NCBI GenBank assembly: GCA_017437065.1
Contig: JAFSBX010000118.1
Coordinates: 1 to 49,818, forward strand
DNA length: 49,818 bases
Reading direction: 5' to 3'
Source: Lachnospiraceae bacterium
GTDB lineage: Bacteria; Bacillota; Clostridia; Lachnospirales; Lachnospiraceae
Shown: positions 8,285 through 16,426 of the stretch, piece by piece
How positions within the stretch are numbered: the first letter of the stretch is position 1
Layout of the letters: each line of letters opens with the position of its first letter
Translations under genes and position numbers: made by a program
Notes under the pieces: generated by a model
Seen by the model: only the letters and a program-made list of their open reading frames with translations
What the model was told of the DNA's origin: nothing
Database searches by the model: none

Positions 8285-9928
8285 ATGTCATTTAATTTGG
8301 CTGGTTTTTTAGGACTGCGCAGTAATGCGAACATAAACACTTACGGAAATGGAGACGCAACGGTTTCAACCGGAAGTCTGAATATAAACAGCAGTTCGTT
8401 ATCGGCAAAGCTGTTGGCTTTGTTGCCTGGACAAATGGTACAGGGGGAAGTGGTAAGCGCGCAGGGCAATCAGATACAACTTCTTTTGGGAAATGAAATG
8501 CTTTTAAATGCAATGTTGGAGAATCAGGTGGGCATTCAGCCGGGACAACTTATGAGTTTTCAGGTAAAAAGTAACAGTGGTTCTTTGATATCGTTAATTC
8601 CATTATCAGTTAATCTGACCACGGATGAAAATGTGATGAAAGCATTAAACGAAGCAAGTCTTCCTGTAACAGACAAGACAGTTGAAATGGTAAATACTTT
8701 GATGAAAGAAGGAATGCCAATTGACAAAGAGACATTGCTTAATGTAAATAAACAGCTGTTAGCTTTTCCGGATGTAGATGTAGAAACCATTGTACAGATG
8801 GAACGGCTGAAAATTCCAATAACAAGTGAGAATATAGCACAGTTTGAAGCATATAAAAATTGTAACCATAAAATTTCGGATGGGATTGCGGATTTGCAAA
8901 ATCAGTTGAATGCATTAGTTAATACAGGAGGAAAAACAGAAGGAACTGCAGTAGAGAGTCCACAGGAATTTTTAAATCAGCTTCTAAAGTTTTATGGAGA
9001 AGGGGCAGAGGAAATTAATTTTGGGCAAAGCATAAAATCTAATGTAGGGAATATTGGTGAAGGAATGGAGCAGGCGGATGTATTGACTGAAAATGCTTCA
9101 GCCGGTGTTACCGATGGAAAAGAAACTCTGAATGACTCTGAAAAACAGGCATTGATTTCGTTTTTTAAAGAATTGGGAGTAAGTCAAAAAACATTAAGTT
9201 TGTTTGAGAATGGACAGCTGAATACAAAGCAGCTTGCGGCACTTTTACAGACAGAAAATTTGAATGGTGAACAACTTACAAAGCTGTTTTCTTCTAAAGA
9301 ATTTAGTAAGCTGTTACAGAATGAACTTGCAGAGCAGCTTCTTTTGAAACCGGAACAGATTACGAAAGAACAGATGGATGAATATTATACGAATCTGAAA
9401 AATCAGACAGAAAAGCTATTACATATATTGGAAAATACGGGGAGGGCAGATACACCGGCGGCAAAAAGCTTACATAATTTAAATCAGAATGTTGATTTTT
9501 TGAATCAGATGAATCAGATGTTTACTTATGTGCAGCTTCCGCTAAAAATGGCAAAAAATACGGCGCATGGTGATTTGTATGTTTATACCAATAAAAAAAA
9601 TCTGATGAAAAAAGATGGAAATGTCAGTGCACTTTTGCACTTGGATATGCCTCATCTTGGAATGGTGGATGTATATGTAGCAATGCAGGCAGAACGTGTA
9701 AGTACAAAGTTTTATTTACAGGATGAGTCTATGCTGGATTTTTTGGAAGGTCATATGAATTTGCTGACAGAGAGGCTGGAAAAGAAAGGGTATCAGGCAA
9801 ATGTACAGATGGTATTAAAAGAAAAAGAAGAAACGGAAACTGCCATTATGCAGGAAATATTAAAACAGGAGAAAAACATTCCGGAAATGAAAAAAATTGC
9901 AACCCGTTCTTTTGATGTGAGAGCATAG
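8285..9928 (+). CDS. FliK-like protein (YlqG position), possible hook-length-control relative
   Basis: 547 residues, glutamine- and asparagine-rich. No signal peptide or membrane segment is evident. The N-terminal part has an OB-like stretch (LPGQMVQGEVVSAQGNQIQL). A long helical middle (about 130-400) follows, then a FliK-type C-terminal region at about 440-520 (LLHLDMPHLGMVDVYVAM, VSTKFYLQDESMLDFL). In Bacillus, ylqG-ylqH occupy the same place after rnhB, and ylqH is a stand-alone FlhB C-terminal domain, as here. FliK normally interacts with FlhB-C, so the pairing is sensible, but no flagellar gene is nearby. Start chosen at ATG 8285, 8 bases after GGGAGG, rather than GTG 8279. Confidence 0.75.
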   Translation: MSFNLAGFLGLRSNANINTYGNGDATVSTGSLNINSSSLSAKLLALLPGQMVQGEVVSAQGNQIQLLLGNEMLLNAMLENQVGIQPGQLMSFQVKSNSGSLISLIPLSVNLTTDENVMKALNEASLPVTDKTVEMVNTLMKEGMPIDKETLLNVNKQLLAFPDVDVETIVQMERLKIPITSENIAQFEAYKNCNHKISDGIADLQNQLNALVNTGGKTEGTAVESPQEFLNQLLKFYGEGAEEINFGQSIKSNVGNIGEGMEQADVLTENASAGVTDGKETLNDSEKQALISFFKELGVSQKTLSLFENGQLNTKQLAALLQTENLNGEQLTKLFSSKEFSKLLQNELAEQLLLKPEQITKEQMDEYYTNLKNQTEKLLHILENTGRADTPAAKSLHNLNQNVDFLNQMNQMFTYVQLPLKMAKNTAHGDLYVYTNKKNLMKKDGNVSALLHLDMPHLGMVDVYVAMQAERVSTKFYLQDESMLDFLEGHMNLLTERLEKKGYQANVQMVLKEKEETETAIMQEILKQEKNIPEMKKIATRSFDVRA

Positions 9929-9936
9929 GAGGGAGA

Positions 9937-10233
9937 ATGCAGGACAGATTGAAAGATAAGAAAAAGGAAAAACCCAAACAGGCCATAGCATTGGAGTATA
10001 ATCCGGATGATGCGGCACCTAAGGTTATTGCAACGGGAAAAGGCCAACTTGCAGAGAGAATTATTGAGAAAGCAAAGGAATCTGATGTACCGGTGCATAG
10101 GGACGACCGGTTGGCAGACACTCTTTCAAGATTGGAAATAGGAGATGCCATTCCGCCGGAACTTTATGAGGTCGTGGCAGAAATTCTGGTATTTGTGGAT
10201 GCTATGGACAAAATTAAGAGTAAATTAAAATAG
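9937..10233 (+). CDS. Stand-alone FlhB C-terminal-domain-like protein (YlqH)
   Basis: 98 residues matching the cytoplasmic domain of FlhB/YscU export switches without the membrane part: AIALEYNPDDAAPKVIATGKG, LAERIIEKAKESDVPVHRDD, LADTLSRLEIGDAIP. The autocleavage NPTH motif is replaced by NPDD, so classical self-cleavage is not expected. It starts 8 bases after the FliK-like gene (site GGAGGG) and is surely co-translated with it. A role outside flagella is possible; none is demonstrated. Confidence 0.88.
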   Translation: MQDRLKDKKKEKPKQAIALEYNPDDAAPKVIATGKGQLAERIIEKAKESDVPVHRDDRLADTLSRLEIGDAIPPELYEVVAEILVFVDAMDKIKSKLK

Positions 10234-10311
10234 AAAAGGTTAGGTTTTATACAATTTTATGCCCGGAGAGCTGTAAAAGGGGACAGTGTGGGAGGAAAGG
10301 ACATAAAATGT

Positions 10312-10665
10312 ATGAATAACAGAAAAGTAGGAACAGAAAAGGAAATAAAAGCGGTCGAGTTTCTAAGTAAAAGCGGAATGCGTATTTTGGAAAAGAATTT
10401 TCGGTGCAGGCAGGGAGAAATAGACATTATAGGAGTACACGAAGGTTATCTTACCTTTGTGGAAGTAAAATATAGAAAAAACGAAAAACTTGGATTTCCG
10501 GAAGAGGCGGTACATAAGGAAAAACAAAGAAAAATTTGTAATGTAGCAAGGGTGTATATTTATTTGAAGAGGTATAAAGCAGAATATCCGGTACGTTTTG
10601 ATGTGGTTGCCATTTGTGGTGAAAAAATAAAATGGTATCAGAATGCATTTCCTTATGGTATATGA
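10312..10665 (+). CDS. YraN family (UPF0102) putative nuclease-fold protein
   Basis: 117 residues with the restriction-endonuclease-like core GEIDIIGVHEGYLTFVEVKY (Asp and E-x-K) preceded by ILEKNFRCRQ. The family is usually beside rnhB; a role in DNA or RNA repair has been proposed but is not established. ATG 10312 follows GGAGGAAAGG at 11 bases. An in-frame GTG at 10288 would swallow the ribosome binding site. Confidence 0.9.
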   Translation: MNNRKVGTEKEIKAVEFLSKSGMRILEKNFRCRQGEIDIIGVHEGYLTFVEVKYRKNEKLGFPEEAVHKEKQRKICNVARVYIYLKRYKAEYPVRFDVVAICGEKIKWYQNAFPYGI

Positions 10666-10691
10666 TAATAAAAATGAAAAGGTAAAAAATT

Positions 10692-11540
10692 ATGAAAAGA
10701 ATCGGTGAAAAGATTGTTTTAGAAGAAAAAGAGAAAAATGGCATAAAATTTTTAAGTTTTCCGTCATTAGAAAAGACCGGGATTGTACGTCATCTGTTTT
10801 CCACAAGAGCAGGTGGAGTAAGTGAGGGAATATTTTCTTCAATGAATTTGAGTTTTACACGAGGCGACAATCCGGACAGTGTTTTGGAAAATTACAGAAG
10901 AATAGCAGGGGTTCTTGAATGTGATATGGAAGATTTTGTATGCAGTGACCAGACTCATACGACGAATGTACGCATAACAGGAAGTAAGGATGCCGGAAAA
11001 GGTGTGATAAGGGAAAAAGATTATACAGATGTTGATGGGCTGATTACTAACGAACCCGGGGTTGTGCTTGCAACCTTTTATGCGGATTGTGTACCGCTTT
11101 ATTTTGTGGATCCGGTAAAAAAGGCAATCGGACTTTCACATTCGGGCTGGCGGGGAACTGTAAATAAAATGGGATTAAAAACTGTTCGTATGATGCAAGA
11201 AACTTACGGAACAGATCCGGAGGATGTAGTGGCTGCAATCGGGCCGTCTATATGTATGTCCTGCTATGAAGTAGGTAGCGAAGTGGCAGAGGAGTTTTTG
11301 AAAGCATTTCCGAAAAGGGAAGAACAGAAAGAAATCTTACGGGAAAAAGAAAACGGAAAATATATTTTAAATTTATGGAAGGCAAATTATTTTATTATGA
11401 GAGAAGCCGGAATAAAGGAAGAAAACATCTCCGTTACGGACATTTGTACCTGTTGCAATGGAGAAGAATTGTTTTCCCATAGGCAGAGTCAGGGAAAACG
11501 GGGAAATCTGGGTGCTTTTTTAGGATTATTGAAAGGATAG
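10692..11540 (+). CDS. pgeF: YfiH/PgeF family multicopper-oxidase-fold purine nucleoside phosphorylase
   Basis: 282 residues. Signature blocks are HLFSTRAGGVSEGIFSSMNL, CSDQTHTTNVR, DVDGLITNEPGVVLATFYAD, CVPLYFVDPVKKAIGLSHSG, WRGTVNKMG and AIGPSICMSCYEVG. The conserved His and Cys residues form the zinc site. Members phosphorolyse adenosine, inosine and methylthioadenosine; the older name was polyphenol oxidase/laccase domain. Short gaps place it in the run with yraN and the small Cys-rich protein. Confidence 0.95.
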   Translation: MKRIGEKIVLEEKEKNGIKFLSFPSLEKTGIVRHLFSTRAGGVSEGIFSSMNLSFTRGDNPDSVLENYRRIAGVLECDMEDFVCSDQTHTTNVRITGSKDAGKGVIREKDYTDVDGLITNEPGVVLATFYADCVPLYFVDPVKKAIGLSHSGWRGTVNKMGLKTVRMMQETYGTDPEDVVAAIGPSICMSCYEVGSEVAEEFLKAFPKREEQKEILREKENGKYILNLWKANYFIMREAGIKEENISVTDICTCCNGEELFSHRQSQGKRGNLGAFLGLLKG

Positions 11541-11552
11541 AGTACAGAAGTT

Positions 11553-11735
11553 ATGGCAAGAGGCGCAAATTGTGATAATTGTATTAATTATATTTACGAC
11601 GAGGATTATGAGTGTTATACTTGTCTTGTAAATCTGGATGAAGATGAAATGGGACGTTTTCTGGAGAATACTTTTGATAACTGCCCGTATTTCAGACTGG
11701 ACGATGAATATGCAGTTGTCAGAAAGCAGATATAA
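11553..11735 (+). CDS. Small cysteine-rich protein, DUF6472-like
   Basis: 60 residues: CDNCINYIYDEDYECYTC near the N-terminus and one further cysteine (DNCPYF). This is a CxxC...CxxC pattern suggestive of a metal site in an otherwise acidic protein. I believe it matches the short DUF6472 type seen in Lachnospiraceae, but that name is from memory. It starts 12 bases after pgeF, so it is in the same operon. Function unknown. Confidence 0.8.
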   Translation: MARGANCDNCINYIYDEDYECYTCLVNLDEDEMGRFLENTFDNCPYFRLDDEYAVVRKQI

Positions 11736-11782
11736 AAGTTATTATATAATAAATAAGGTGCAATACGAAAGGAGAAATGACA

Positions 11783-11935
11783 ATGAAAAAACAGGAGATT
11801 ATTGAAAGAGTAAATGAGTTAGTAAATGAGCGTAAAAATCTGGTAAGAGAAAGAGAAGAGCTTTTGGAAAGAGAAAATCTGCTTATCAATCAGCTCATGG
11901 ATATTTCTAAAGAATTGGAGAATATGGAAGATTAA
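11783..11935 (+). CDS. Small coiled-coil protein, 50 residues
   Basis: ATG 11783 lies 8 bases after AAAGGAG. The 50-residue product (starting MKKQEIIERVNELVNERKNL) is almost all charged helix with heptad leucines, and reads as a short coiled coil. No family is recognised. The next sequence downstream is the left arm of the inverted repeat that ends at spoIVA. Confidence 0.7.
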   Translation: MKKQEIIERVNELVNERKNLVREREELLERENLLINQLMDISKELENMED

Positions 11936-11936
11936 A

Positions 11937-11965
11937 GTATAATTCAGCTGCTCCTTTCATACAAT
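11937..11965 (+). promoter_or_regulatory. SigE-type promoter of spoIVA
   Basis: GTATAAT (11937-11943), a 14-base spacer and CATACAAT (11958-11965) fit the mother-cell SigE consensus. Transcription would begin near 11973, about 52 bases before spoIVA. spoIVA is a SigE-controlled gene in Bacillus. The -10 box overlaps the left arm of the inverted repeat, so the transcript would lack that arm. Confidence 0.75.
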
Positions 11966-12024
11966 GTATCACGGATAACCGAGTTAGTTTCATGTGAGGC
12001 AAAGTGTGAAAGGAGCAGTTTTTT
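11946..12024 (+). terminator. Inverted repeat with T-run ending directly at the spoIVA start codon
   Basis: CTGCTCCTTTCA (11948-11959) is perfectly complementary to TGAAAGGAGCAG (12007-12018), followed by TTTTTT (12019-12024) and ATG 12025. The right arm contains the spoIVA ribosome binding site (AAAGGAG). In a readthrough transcript from upstream this forms a terminator and also hides the site. The 47-base loop contains the expected SigE start point. Confidence 0.75.
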
Positions 12025-13497
12025 ATGGAAAGTTTTAATTTGTATAAGGATATAAAGGCGAGGACAAATGGAGAAATCTATTTGGGTGTGGTAGGTCCTG
12101 TAAGAACCGGAAAATCTACATTTATTAAGCGCTTTATGGATGTGCTTGTGTTGCCGGCAATGGAGGATGAAGCGGCAAAGACAAGGGCGATTGATGAATT
12201 ACCACAAAGTGCCGGTGGAAAAACAGTTACCACGACAGAACCTAAGTTTATTCCGAAAGAGGCTGCACAAATCCAATTGGGAGCGGATGTGGAAGCAAAG
12301 GTTCGTCTGATTGACTGTGTTGGATATATGGTAGAAGGTGCTGCGGGGCATATGGAAAATGAGCAGGAACGTATGGTAAAAACACCATGGTTTGAACAGG
12401 AAATACCTTTTACCCAGGCGGCGGGTGTAGGAACGGATAAGGTAATTACTGACCATTCTACTGTAGGAATTGTAGTTACGTCAGATGGCAGTTTTGGAGA
12501 AATTACCAGAAGGCAGTATATGCCGGCAGAAGAAAAGACGATAGCGGCATTAAAAAAGTTACATAAACCATTTATTGTTCTTTTAAATTCGGCAAAACCT
12601 TATTCGGAAGAGACAAAGGCACTTGCAGCGGAAATGGAAGAGACTTATCGTGTAAAAGTGATTCCGGTGAACTGTGAACAATTGAAAAAGGAAGACATTC
12701 ATTTCCTTATGGAAAGTATTTTGTATGAGTTTCCGTTATCCATTATGGAGTTTAATATTCCAAAATGGGTAGAAATGTTACCAAATAATAATCATCTGAA
12801 AAGTGATATTATCGATAAAGTAAGAATGCTTTTAAATGAATTAAATACGATAAGGGATGTATCAGAGAAGAATTTTGAATTAAACAGTGAATATGTGGAA
12901 TTGTGCAGTTTAGAGCACATTAATCTTGCAGATGGAACGATTAGTTTGAGAATTGATGTGAAAGATTCCTACTATTATGAAATGCTGAGTGACTTGGTTG
13001 GAGAGGAAATTAAAAGTGAATATCATATGATTAAGTTGCTTCAGGATATGTCAAAAATGAAGCAGGAATATATCAAGGTGCAACATGCTATGGAGTCGGT
13101 AAGATTTAAGGGATATGGTGTTGTTACACCGGAAAGAGAAGAAATCCGGTTGGAATCACCGGAGGTTATCCGCCATGGAAATAAATTTGGAGTGAAGATT
13201 AAAGCGGACAGTCCGTCCATTCATATGATACGTGCGAATATTGAAACAGAAATTGCGCCTATTGTAGGAAGTGAAGCACAAGCGGAGGATTTGATTCGTT
13301 ATATTAAAGAAGCAGAAACCAGTGATGAGGGTATCTGGGATACTAATATATTCGGAAAAACAGTGGAACAGCTTGTTTATGATGGAATTACCGGTAAAAT
13401 AAATGCCATTGGAGAAGAAAGTCAGGTGAAATTACAGGATACCATGCAAAAGATTGTAAATGACAGTAATGGTGGGCTGGTATGCATTATAATTTAG
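12025..13497 (+). CDS. spoIVA: Stage IV sporulation protein A, coat-basement ATPase
   Basis: 490 residues, usual length. SpoIVA polymerises on the outer forespore membrane after ATP hydrolysis and is the platform for the spore coat. The Walker A GPVRTGKSTFIKRF is at about 24-37; next come TVTTTEPKFIP and RLIDCVGYMVEGAAGH (Walker B-like), and the conserved C-terminus ends in GGLVCIII, the membrane-targeting end. Expression is expected from the SigE promoter just upstream. Confidence 0.98.
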   Translation: MESFNLYKDIKARTNGEIYLGVVGPVRTGKSTFIKRFMDVLVLPAMEDEAAKTRAIDELPQSAGGKTVTTTEPKFIPKEAAQIQLGADVEAKVRLIDCVGYMVEGAAGHMENEQERMVKTPWFEQEIPFTQAAGVGTDKVITDHSTVGIVVTSDGSFGEITRRQYMPAEEKTIAALKKLHKPFIVLLNSAKPYSEETKALAAEMEETYRVKVIPVNCEQLKKEDIHFLMESILYEFPLSIMEFNIPKWVEMLPNNNHLKSDIIDKVRMLLNELNTIRDVSEKNFELNSEYVELCSLEHINLADGTISLRIDVKDSYYYEMLSDLVGEEIKSEYHMIKLLQDMSKMKQEYIKVQHAMESVRFKGYGVVTPEREEIRLESPEVIRHGNKFGVKIKADSPSIHMIRANIETEIAPIVGSEAQAEDLIRYIKEAETSDEGIWDTNIFGKTVEQLVYDGITGKINAIGEESQVKLQDTMQKIVNDSNGGLVCIII

Positions 13498-13527
13498 GCG
13501 ATAAATTGATATAAAGGTTATGTGTAA

Positions 13528-13566
13528 AAGAGGACAAAAACATTGCTTTTGTTCTCTTGTTTTTAT
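13528..13566 (+). terminator. Intrinsic terminator after spoIVA
   Basis: AAGAGGACAAAA (13528-13539) pairs with TTTTGTTCTCTT (13547-13558; one G-T pair), followed by GTTTTTAT. Confidence 0.85.
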
Positions 13567-13620
13567 ATAATAAAAATAGAAATTACTATATTTTTATGGA
13601 AAGCGGGATTGAGAAAATCT

Positions 13621-15066
13621 ATGCGTTTTATTACATTAGATAAAGTAGAACCGGGAATGATTTTAGGTAAAGCAGTGTTTGATCAGTCAGGAAGAATGTT
13701 AATAGGTACGAGTTGTGCAGTGACGCAGGAACATCTGGACAGATTGACAGGGCGAGGTTTTCTCGGTTTGTATATTGAAGATGAACTTTCAAACGATATA
13801 GAGATAGAAGAAGCTATTACTGCAGAATTACGTGAACAAGGGGTAGAATGTGTCCGGAACAGAGATATTGACGGCTGTATGGAAGTATCCAGAAAGATTG
13901 TGGAGCAGATTGTTTACGGAGGAAAGGTTTCGCTGGATTTAGTGGATTTGCGTACATATGATGATTATACATATCGTCATTCGGTGAATGTTGCAGTTTT
14001 ATCCACGATTATTGGAATGGGAATTCATCTGAGAGAAAGTGAATTAGCAGAGCTTTGTGCAGCGGCACTTATGCATGACATAGGAAAAACACAAATTGAC
14101 GAAGAAATACTGAATAAGCCGACGCGTCTGAATCATGAAGAATTTCAGATTATGAAAATGCACACATGGTATTCTTATGAATTGATAAAAGAACGTCTTG
14201 ATATATCAGCCAAGACCAAGAGTGGCGTATTGTTTCATCATGAAAATGACGATGGTTCCGGTTATCCGGAAGGCTTGGAGGGGGAGGATATTCATCTGTT
14301 TGCACGTATTATTCATGTGGCAGATGTGTATGATGCTTTGACTTCAAAAAGACCTTATAAAGAGCCTTATTCATCAGCGGATGCGATTGAATATCTGATG
14401 GGAGGAAGCAGTATTTTATTTGACCGTAATATCGTAGATATTTTCCTACACTATGTACCGGTTTATCCGAAAGGAATGAACGTAGTGCTGTCGGATGGAC
14501 GTGAAGGTATTATTGTAGAAAATAATCGGGAAAATATTCTCAGACCCAAAATTCGACTGATGACAGGAGAGACCATCGATTTGGCAATGGATTCCGAGTA
14601 CCGTAATATTACTGCATGCCAGACTTCCACGGTGGAGCCTGAGTTTTATGATGAATTGGAGCGGTACATGGAAAGAAGCGCCAACATGCGTTGGAAGAAG
14701 ATTCTGATTATTGGAGCAATGGATACGAATCTGGAATCGGTATGTGATGCGTTGGCACCGATATATGAATTTAACTGGGATATTTCGGGAGAACATGCGT
14801 TCAAAAAGATGAAAGAAGAAGGAGAAATTCCTGAATTAATTATCATGGATATTGATATGCCCGGATTAAATGGAATGGCATTGATTGAACGAATTCAGAA
14901 AGAGATCAGAAAAGATATACCGCTTATGTTTCTTACAAGTATTGCAAGACAGGAGATTATATTTAAATTCCGTAAAATGAATGCAAGAGAATATGTATTA
15001 AAACCGTATAAGCCGGTATATATGAGAGAGCGTATACGAACAATATTAGAGGGAATCAGTCATTAG
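13621..15066 (+). CDS. HD-GYP domain protein with C-terminal degenerate receiver domain
   Basis: 481 residues. About 1-50 form a leader domain (ITLDKVEPGMILGKAVFD). About 115-300 are an HD-GYP hydrolase: RHSVNVAVL, HDIGK (His about 152), HHENDDGSGYPEGLEG and HVADVYDAL, the cyclic-di-GMP phosphodiesterase signature. From about 360 a REC domain has the phospho-Asp block IIMDIDMPGLNG, FLTS and LKPYKP. Its N-terminal metal-binding acidic pair is replaced (ILIIGAMDTN instead of the usual IVDD), so it may be a pseudo-receiver. REC after HD-GYP is the reverse of the common order. Start ATG 13621: upstream in-frame codons overlap the spoIVA terminator. The ribosome binding site is weak. Confidence 0.92.
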   Translation: MRFITLDKVEPGMILGKAVFDQSGRMLIGTSCAVTQEHLDRLTGRGFLGLYIEDELSNDIEIEEAITAELREQGVECVRNRDIDGCMEVSRKIVEQIVYGGKVSLDLVDLRTYDDYTYRHSVNVAVLSTIIGMGIHLRESELAELCAAALMHDIGKTQIDEEILNKPTRLNHEEFQIMKMHTWYSYELIKERLDISAKTKSGVLFHHENDDGSGYPEGLEGEDIHLFARIIHVADVYDALTSKRPYKEPYSSADAIEYLMGGSSILFDRNIVDIFLHYVPVYPKGMNVVLSDGREGIIVENNRENILRPKIRLMTGETIDLAMDSEYRNITACQTSTVEPEFYDELERYMERSANMRWKKILIIGAMDTNLESVCDALAPIYEFNWDISGEHAFKKMKEEGEIPELIIMDIDMPGLNGMALIERIQKEIRKDIPLMFLTSIARQEIIFKFRKMNAREYVLKPYKPVYMRERIRTILEGISH

Positions 15067-15098
15067 TTCAAAATATAATAAGATTGGAGGGAAACATA

Positions 15099-15935
15099 AT
15101 GAATCCGGTTTATGAAAAAGTACAGAAATGTTTAAAAAGTGTGAGAGAAAAAACGGACTTTGTTCCTAAAGTTGCAATTGTGCTTGGCTCAGGGCTTGGT
15201 GATTACGCAGATGATATTCGGGTAGAATATGAGTTAAGTTATGGTGATATTGAAGGATTTCCGGTTTCTACAGTACCGGGACATGCCGGAAAATTTATTT
15301 TCGGTTATGTAAATGAAGTGCCGGTAGTATGTATGAAGGGAAGGGTACACTATTACGAAGGGTATCCGATTTCGGATGTAGTTCTTCCGGTAAGGCTTAT
15401 GAAGCTGATGGGGGCAGAGATTTTATTTTTGACTAATGCCTCCGGCGGTGTAAACAAAAATTTCCATGCAGGAGATTTTATGCTGATTACCGATCAGATT
15501 TCCTGTTTTGCACCAAATCCACTTATTGGAGCGAATATTGAAGAGTTTGGAACAAGATTTCCGGATATGAGCGAAGTTTATGATAAAGATTTAGCACAGA
15601 TTATACGGAACAGTGCGATAGAGGCAGAGGTACCTTTACAGGAAGGAGTTTATTTACAGTTGACAGGTCCATCTTTTGAGTCACCGGCGGAAATACGAAT
15701 GATTCGGACTTTAGGAGCAGATGCAGTAGGTATGAGTACGGTGGTAGAAGCGATTGCAGCAAATCACTGTGGTATGAAAATTTGTGGAATTTCCTGTGTA
15801 TGCAACATGGCGGCAGGAATGACAGAAAATCCGTTAACTCACGTAGAAGTTCAGGAGGCGGCAGATAAAGCAGCACCAATGTTTAAAAAGCTGATGACAA
15901 CTGCGGTAACTAATTTTAAAGAAGTATTGAAATAA
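15099..15935 (+). CDS. punA: Purine nucleoside phosphorylase
   Basis: 278 residues, trimeric PNP family. It phosphorolyses inosine and guanosine to free base and ribose-1-phosphate. Motifs: VLGSGLGDYAD (phosphate loop), STVPGHAGKF, VCMKGRVHYYEGY, LTNASGGVN, GPSFESPAEIRM, DAVGMSTVVEAIAA and ICGISCVCNMAAG. ATG 15099 follows TTGGAGGG. First gene of a nucleoside-salvage run with cdd, a deaminase-type amidohydrolase and a purine permease. Confidence 0.97.
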   Translation: MNPVYEKVQKCLKSVREKTDFVPKVAIVLGSGLGDYADDIRVEYELSYGDIEGFPVSTVPGHAGKFIFGYVNEVPVVCMKGRVHYYEGYPISDVVLPVRLMKLMGAEILFLTNASGGVNKNFHAGDFMLITDQISCFAPNPLIGANIEEFGTRFPDMSEVYDKDLAQIIRNSAIEAEVPLQEGVYLQLTGPSFESPAEIRMIRTLGADAVGMSTVVEAIAANHCGMKICGISCVCNMAAGMTENPLTHVEVQEAADKAAPMFKKLMTTAVTNFKEVLK

Positions 15936-15966
15936 AGACAAAGGTTGTGTATTGTGGAGGCGAAAA

Positions 15967-16383
15967 ATGACTGATGGACAGTTAATTGACGAAGCGCTTC
16001 GAGCGAGGGAATTATCGTATTCACCTTATTCATCTTACCAGGTCGGTGCGGCGCTTTTATGTGCGGATGGAAAAGTATTTACCGGCTGTAATATTGAAAA
16101 TGCGGCATATGGACCTAGTAATTGTGCTGAGAGAACGGCATTTTTTAAGGCGGTAAGTGAAGGCATTTTAGAATTTAAGAAAATTGCAATTGTGGGAAGC
16201 CCAAAGGGAGAAGTGACACAGTATGCTTTTCCCTGCGGGGTTTGCAGGCAGGTTATGATGGAGTTTTGTAATCCGAAGGAATTTCAAATTATTGTGGCAA
16301 AAGGAACCGAGGATTACAAAGTTTTTTATTTGCAGGAACTGCTTCCGGAGGGCTTTGGACCGGGGAATTTGAAGCAATTGTGA
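15967..16383 (+). CDS. cdd: Cytidine deaminase
   Basis: 138 residues, homotetrameric type. It deaminates cytidine and deoxycytidine to uridine forms. The zinc site is visible in CAERTAFFKA (Cys and catalytic Glu) and PCGVCRQVMMEF (two Cys); substrate contact in GCNIENAAYG. GGAGG lies 6 bases before ATG 15967. It follows punA by 31 bases. Confidence 0.97.
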   Translation: MTDGQLIDEALRARELSYSPYSSYQVGAALLCADGKVFTGCNIENAAYGPSNCAERTAFFKAVSEGILEFKKIAIVGSPKGEVTQYAFPCGVCRQVMMEFCNPKEFQIIVAKGTEDYKVFYLQELLPEGFGPGNLKQL

Positions 16384-16426
16384 TAAGATTGTGTGTTATA
16401 AGGAAATCGGTGAAAGGAGGAAGAAT

